DNA of 36,775 nucleotides from an uncultured Clostridium sp. (GTDB lineage Bacteria; Bacillota; Clostridia; TANB77; CAG-508): assembly GCA_947567695.1 (NCBI GenBank), contig CANONT010000016.1, forward strand, positions 1 through 36,775, in the 5' to 3' direction. Shown here one piece after another: positions 35,264 through 36,775 of the stretch; the stretch's first letter is position 1, and every line of letters begins with the position of its first letter. The notes below the pieces were generated by a model that worked only from the letters and a program-made list of their open reading frames with translations, was not told where the DNA came from and did not search any database. The position numbers and the translations under genes were made by a program.

Positions 35264-35932
35264 ATGAAATTTGATGTTTTAACGCTTTTCCCAGAAATGT
35301 TTGAACCACTAAGGCAAAGCATAATTGGAAAAGCGACAGAAAAAAAACTAATAGATCTTAATTTTATCAATATTAGAGATTTTTCAAAAGACAAACATAA
35401 AAAAGTAGACGATACTCCATATGGTGGTGGAGCAGGAATGGTTATGAGGCCAGATGTGGTCTATGAAGCTTATCAATCGGTAAAAGAGGATAAAGCAAAA
35501 GTCATTTACATGTCACCACAAGGAAAAACATTGAATCAGCAAATGATAGAGGATTTAAGCAAAGAAAGCCATTTAATTATACTTTGTGGACATTATGAAG
35601 GGATTGACCAAAGAGTGTTAGATGAGATGGTAGAGGAAGAAATATCGATTGGCGACTATGTATTAACTGGTGGAGAAATTCCTGCTATGGTGTTAATCGA
35701 TAGTGTCAGCAGATATGTGGAAGGAGTTCTAAAACGAGATTCGATTCAAGAAGAGAGTTTTTCAAATGGACTTTTGGAATATCCACAATATACCAGACCT
35801 GAGATATTTAATGGAAAAGCAGTTCCAGAAATATTGTTATCTGGTCATCATCAAAATATAGAAAAATGGCGAAAAGAAAGGTCTTTGGAAATCACCAAAA
35901 AGAAAAGACCAGATTTATTAGAAAATAACTAA
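35264..35932 (+). CDS. trmD: tRNA (guanine37-N1)-methyltransferase
   Basis: 222 residues. SPOUT-type knotted methyltransferase: MKFDVLTLFPEMFEP at the start, DDTPYGGGAGMVMRPDVV, LCGHYEGIDQRVLDE and the knot region SIGDYVLTGGEIPAMVLIDS. Methylates G37 next to the anticodon of tRNAs reading CUN, CCN and CGN codons, which prevents +1 frameshifting. This is notable given the CGG sites in ffh. The start at ATG 35264 has GGAGG upstream, though the frame is open to 35180. Confidence 0.96.
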   Translation: MKFDVLTLFPEMFEPLRQSIIGKATEKKLIDLNFINIRDFSKDKHKKVDDTPYGGGAGMVMRPDVVYEAYQSVKEDKAKVIYMSPQGKTLNQQMIEDLSKESHLIILCGHYEGIDQRVLDEMVEEEISIGDYVLTGGEIPAMVLIDSVSRYVEGVLKRDSIQEESFSNGLLEYPQYTRPEIFNGKAVPEILLSGHHQNIEKWRKERSLEITKKKRPDLLENN

Positions 35933-35939
35933 ACAAAAT

Positions 35940-36045
35940 TATTTTAAGGGTAAACACAAATTCATAAGGGGAAGGAAATACCTTATCCCAAGTGGATTGA
36001 CCAATAGGTAAGGTGTGTCCCTGACAATAGAAAAAGAAGGAGGGA
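35940..36045 (+). promoter_or_regulatory. Structured leader before rplS
   Basis: The stretch offers competing pairings: ATAAGG (35967-35972) with CCTTAT near 35983, and the latter with ATAGGTAAGGTG at 36004-36015. Autoregulatory L19 leaders are known in Firmicutes. Whether this is one is not certain from sequence alone; its GGTAAGG...GTCCCT part also recalls the GGGAC repeats elsewhere in the window. Confidence 0.35.
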
Positions 36046-36053
36046 ATTCTAAA

Positions 36054-36635
36054 ATGGATATTATAAAATCTATTGAACATGAACAATTAAAAAACAAGAT
36101 ACCAGAATTAAAAGTTGGTAACACGGTTAAAGTACACGTAAGAATAAAAGAAGGAAATAAGGAAAGAATCCAAGTATTTGAAGGAATTATTATTAAAGTA
36201 CAAGGTGGAGGAGTGAATCAAACATTTACTGTTAGAAAGATTTCTTATGGTGTAGGTGTTGAAAAGACTTTCTTGGTACATTCACCATTAGTGGAAAAGG
36301 TGGAACTAGTAAGAGTAGGTAAAGCAAGAAGAGCTAGGTTATTCTATTTGAGAGATCGAATTGGTAAAGCTGCTAAGACAAAAGAACAAGTAGGTGCTAG
36401 AATTGAAGATAGAGAAATTGTTATCAAAGAAGATTTAGCAGAGGAACCAGTGGCAGAGGTAACAGAAGAAGTTACTACGGATGCTACATCAGTTGAAAAT
36501 GCACCAGAAGAAGCTCCAGCTATTGAAACAGAAAAGGTTGCTGTTCAAGAAACAGTAGATACTGTGAAAGAAGAAGTGGTAGAAGAGGTAAAACCTCAAC
36601 CAGCTGAAACAGAAGACGATAAAAAAACTGAATAA
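36054..36635 (+). CDS. rplS: Ribosomal protein bL19 with a long acidic C-terminal tail
   Basis: 193 residues against about 115 in most bacteria. The first ~120 residues are a normal bL19 ([48 protein letters not shown] [17 protein letters not shown]). The remaining ~75 residues are Glu, Val, Thr, Ala and Pro rich ([18 protein letters not shown]..., [18 protein letters not shown]) and probably disordered. ATG 36054 has GGAGGG upstream, although the frame is open to 36015. bL19 lies at the 30S-50S interface. The tail is part of the same frame with no stop or frameshift, so it is not an artefact of annotation. Confidence 0.95.
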   Translation: MDIIKSIEHEQLKNKIPELKVGNTVKVHVRIKEGNKERIQVFEGIIIKVQGGGVNQTFTVRKISYGVGVEKTFLVHSPLVEKVELVRVGKARRARLFYLRDRIGKAAKTKEQVGARIEDREIVIKEDLAEEPVAEVTEEVTTDATSVENAPEEAPAIETEKVAVQETVDTVKEEVVEEVKPQPAETEDDKKTE

Positions 36636-36641
36636 TATGAT

Positions 36642-36678
36642 AAATTGCCAAGAGGGACGGAGCTTTTTGGCAATTTTT
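36642..36678 (+). terminator. Terminator of the ylxM-rplS operon
   Basis: 10-bp stem AAATTGCCAA/TTGGCAATTT (36642-36651 with 36667-36676) and a T run. The loop contains GAGGGACGG, similar to other GGGACGG occurrences in the window. From 36679 to the end there is no gene; AAAGGAG at 36769-36775 may be the RBS of the next gene, outside the window. Confidence 0.8.
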
Positions 36679-36775
36679 GTCTCTATTAGTATGGAGTTTT
36701 AATTATGATATTTTATAATAAGTTATAAAGAATTTGCCCTACTGTTTTTACGCAAATAGGAAGTAGTTAAAGGAG

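Overview
The window is AT-rich, has strong GGAGG-type ribosome binding sites and mostly TTGACA/TATAAT promoters with 16-17 base spacing. It carries Firmicutes marker genes (whiA, a Phe T-box ahead of pheST, ylxM-ffh-rpsP-khpA-rimM-trmD-rplS). The first gene has a class III-like prepilin N-terminus of a kind common in uncultured gut Clostridia. I infer an uncultured clostridial chromosome; TAA, TGA and TAG all serve as stops.

Layout. 1-4.3 kb: 3' part of a pilin-like surface protein, pyrG, and two identical tandem tRNA-Gly(UCC) genes. 4.3-7.0 kb: an accessory patch with a foreign-looking small gene behind a structured leader, a gene remnant, a CPBP protease and a broken HD-domain gene. 7.2-13.4 kb: PHP phosphatase, FemX-like transferase, alanine racemase, a DUF1189-like membrane protein and ftsH. 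13.5-15.7 kb: a decaying cassette (Nudix with an amber codon, frameshifted methyltransferase, P-loop kinase with a +1 site) and a second remnant of the HD gene. 15.8-23 kb: HipA-like kinase, prmC, whiA, hemW, recN, eno. 23-29 kb: a VWA surface protein on the minus strand, then T-box, unknown gene, pheS, pheT. 28.9-32.0 kb: two long palindromic MITE-like elements in opposite orientation around a membrane-anchored papain-like protease and a 44-residue membrane protein. 32.0-36.7 kb: the SRP/ribosome-maturation operon.

Main observation. The essential SRP GTPase gene ffh is split into four reading-frame segments by three apparent one-base insertions. Each lies exactly at an in-frame CGG codon after an NNU codon (AUU CGG A, CUU CGG A, CUU CGG A). 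A +1 shift at each restores a full-length, gap-free Ffh of 450 residues. A fourth break, in the P-loop kinase gene at 14960, has the same form (UCU CGG G). By eye I found no in-frame CGG in any other host-like gene of the window, although CGU, CGC and CGA are used. The only other case is one CGG (after GAA) in the foreign-looking gene at 4448-4813, read there as Arg. This suggests that CGG is unassigned or hungry here and acts as a +1 frameshift signal: either the C is skipped and GGA/GGG is read by tRNA-Gly(UCC), which is encoded twice in this window, or CGGN is read as a four-base codon. Sequencing error and simple gene decay are the main alternatives.
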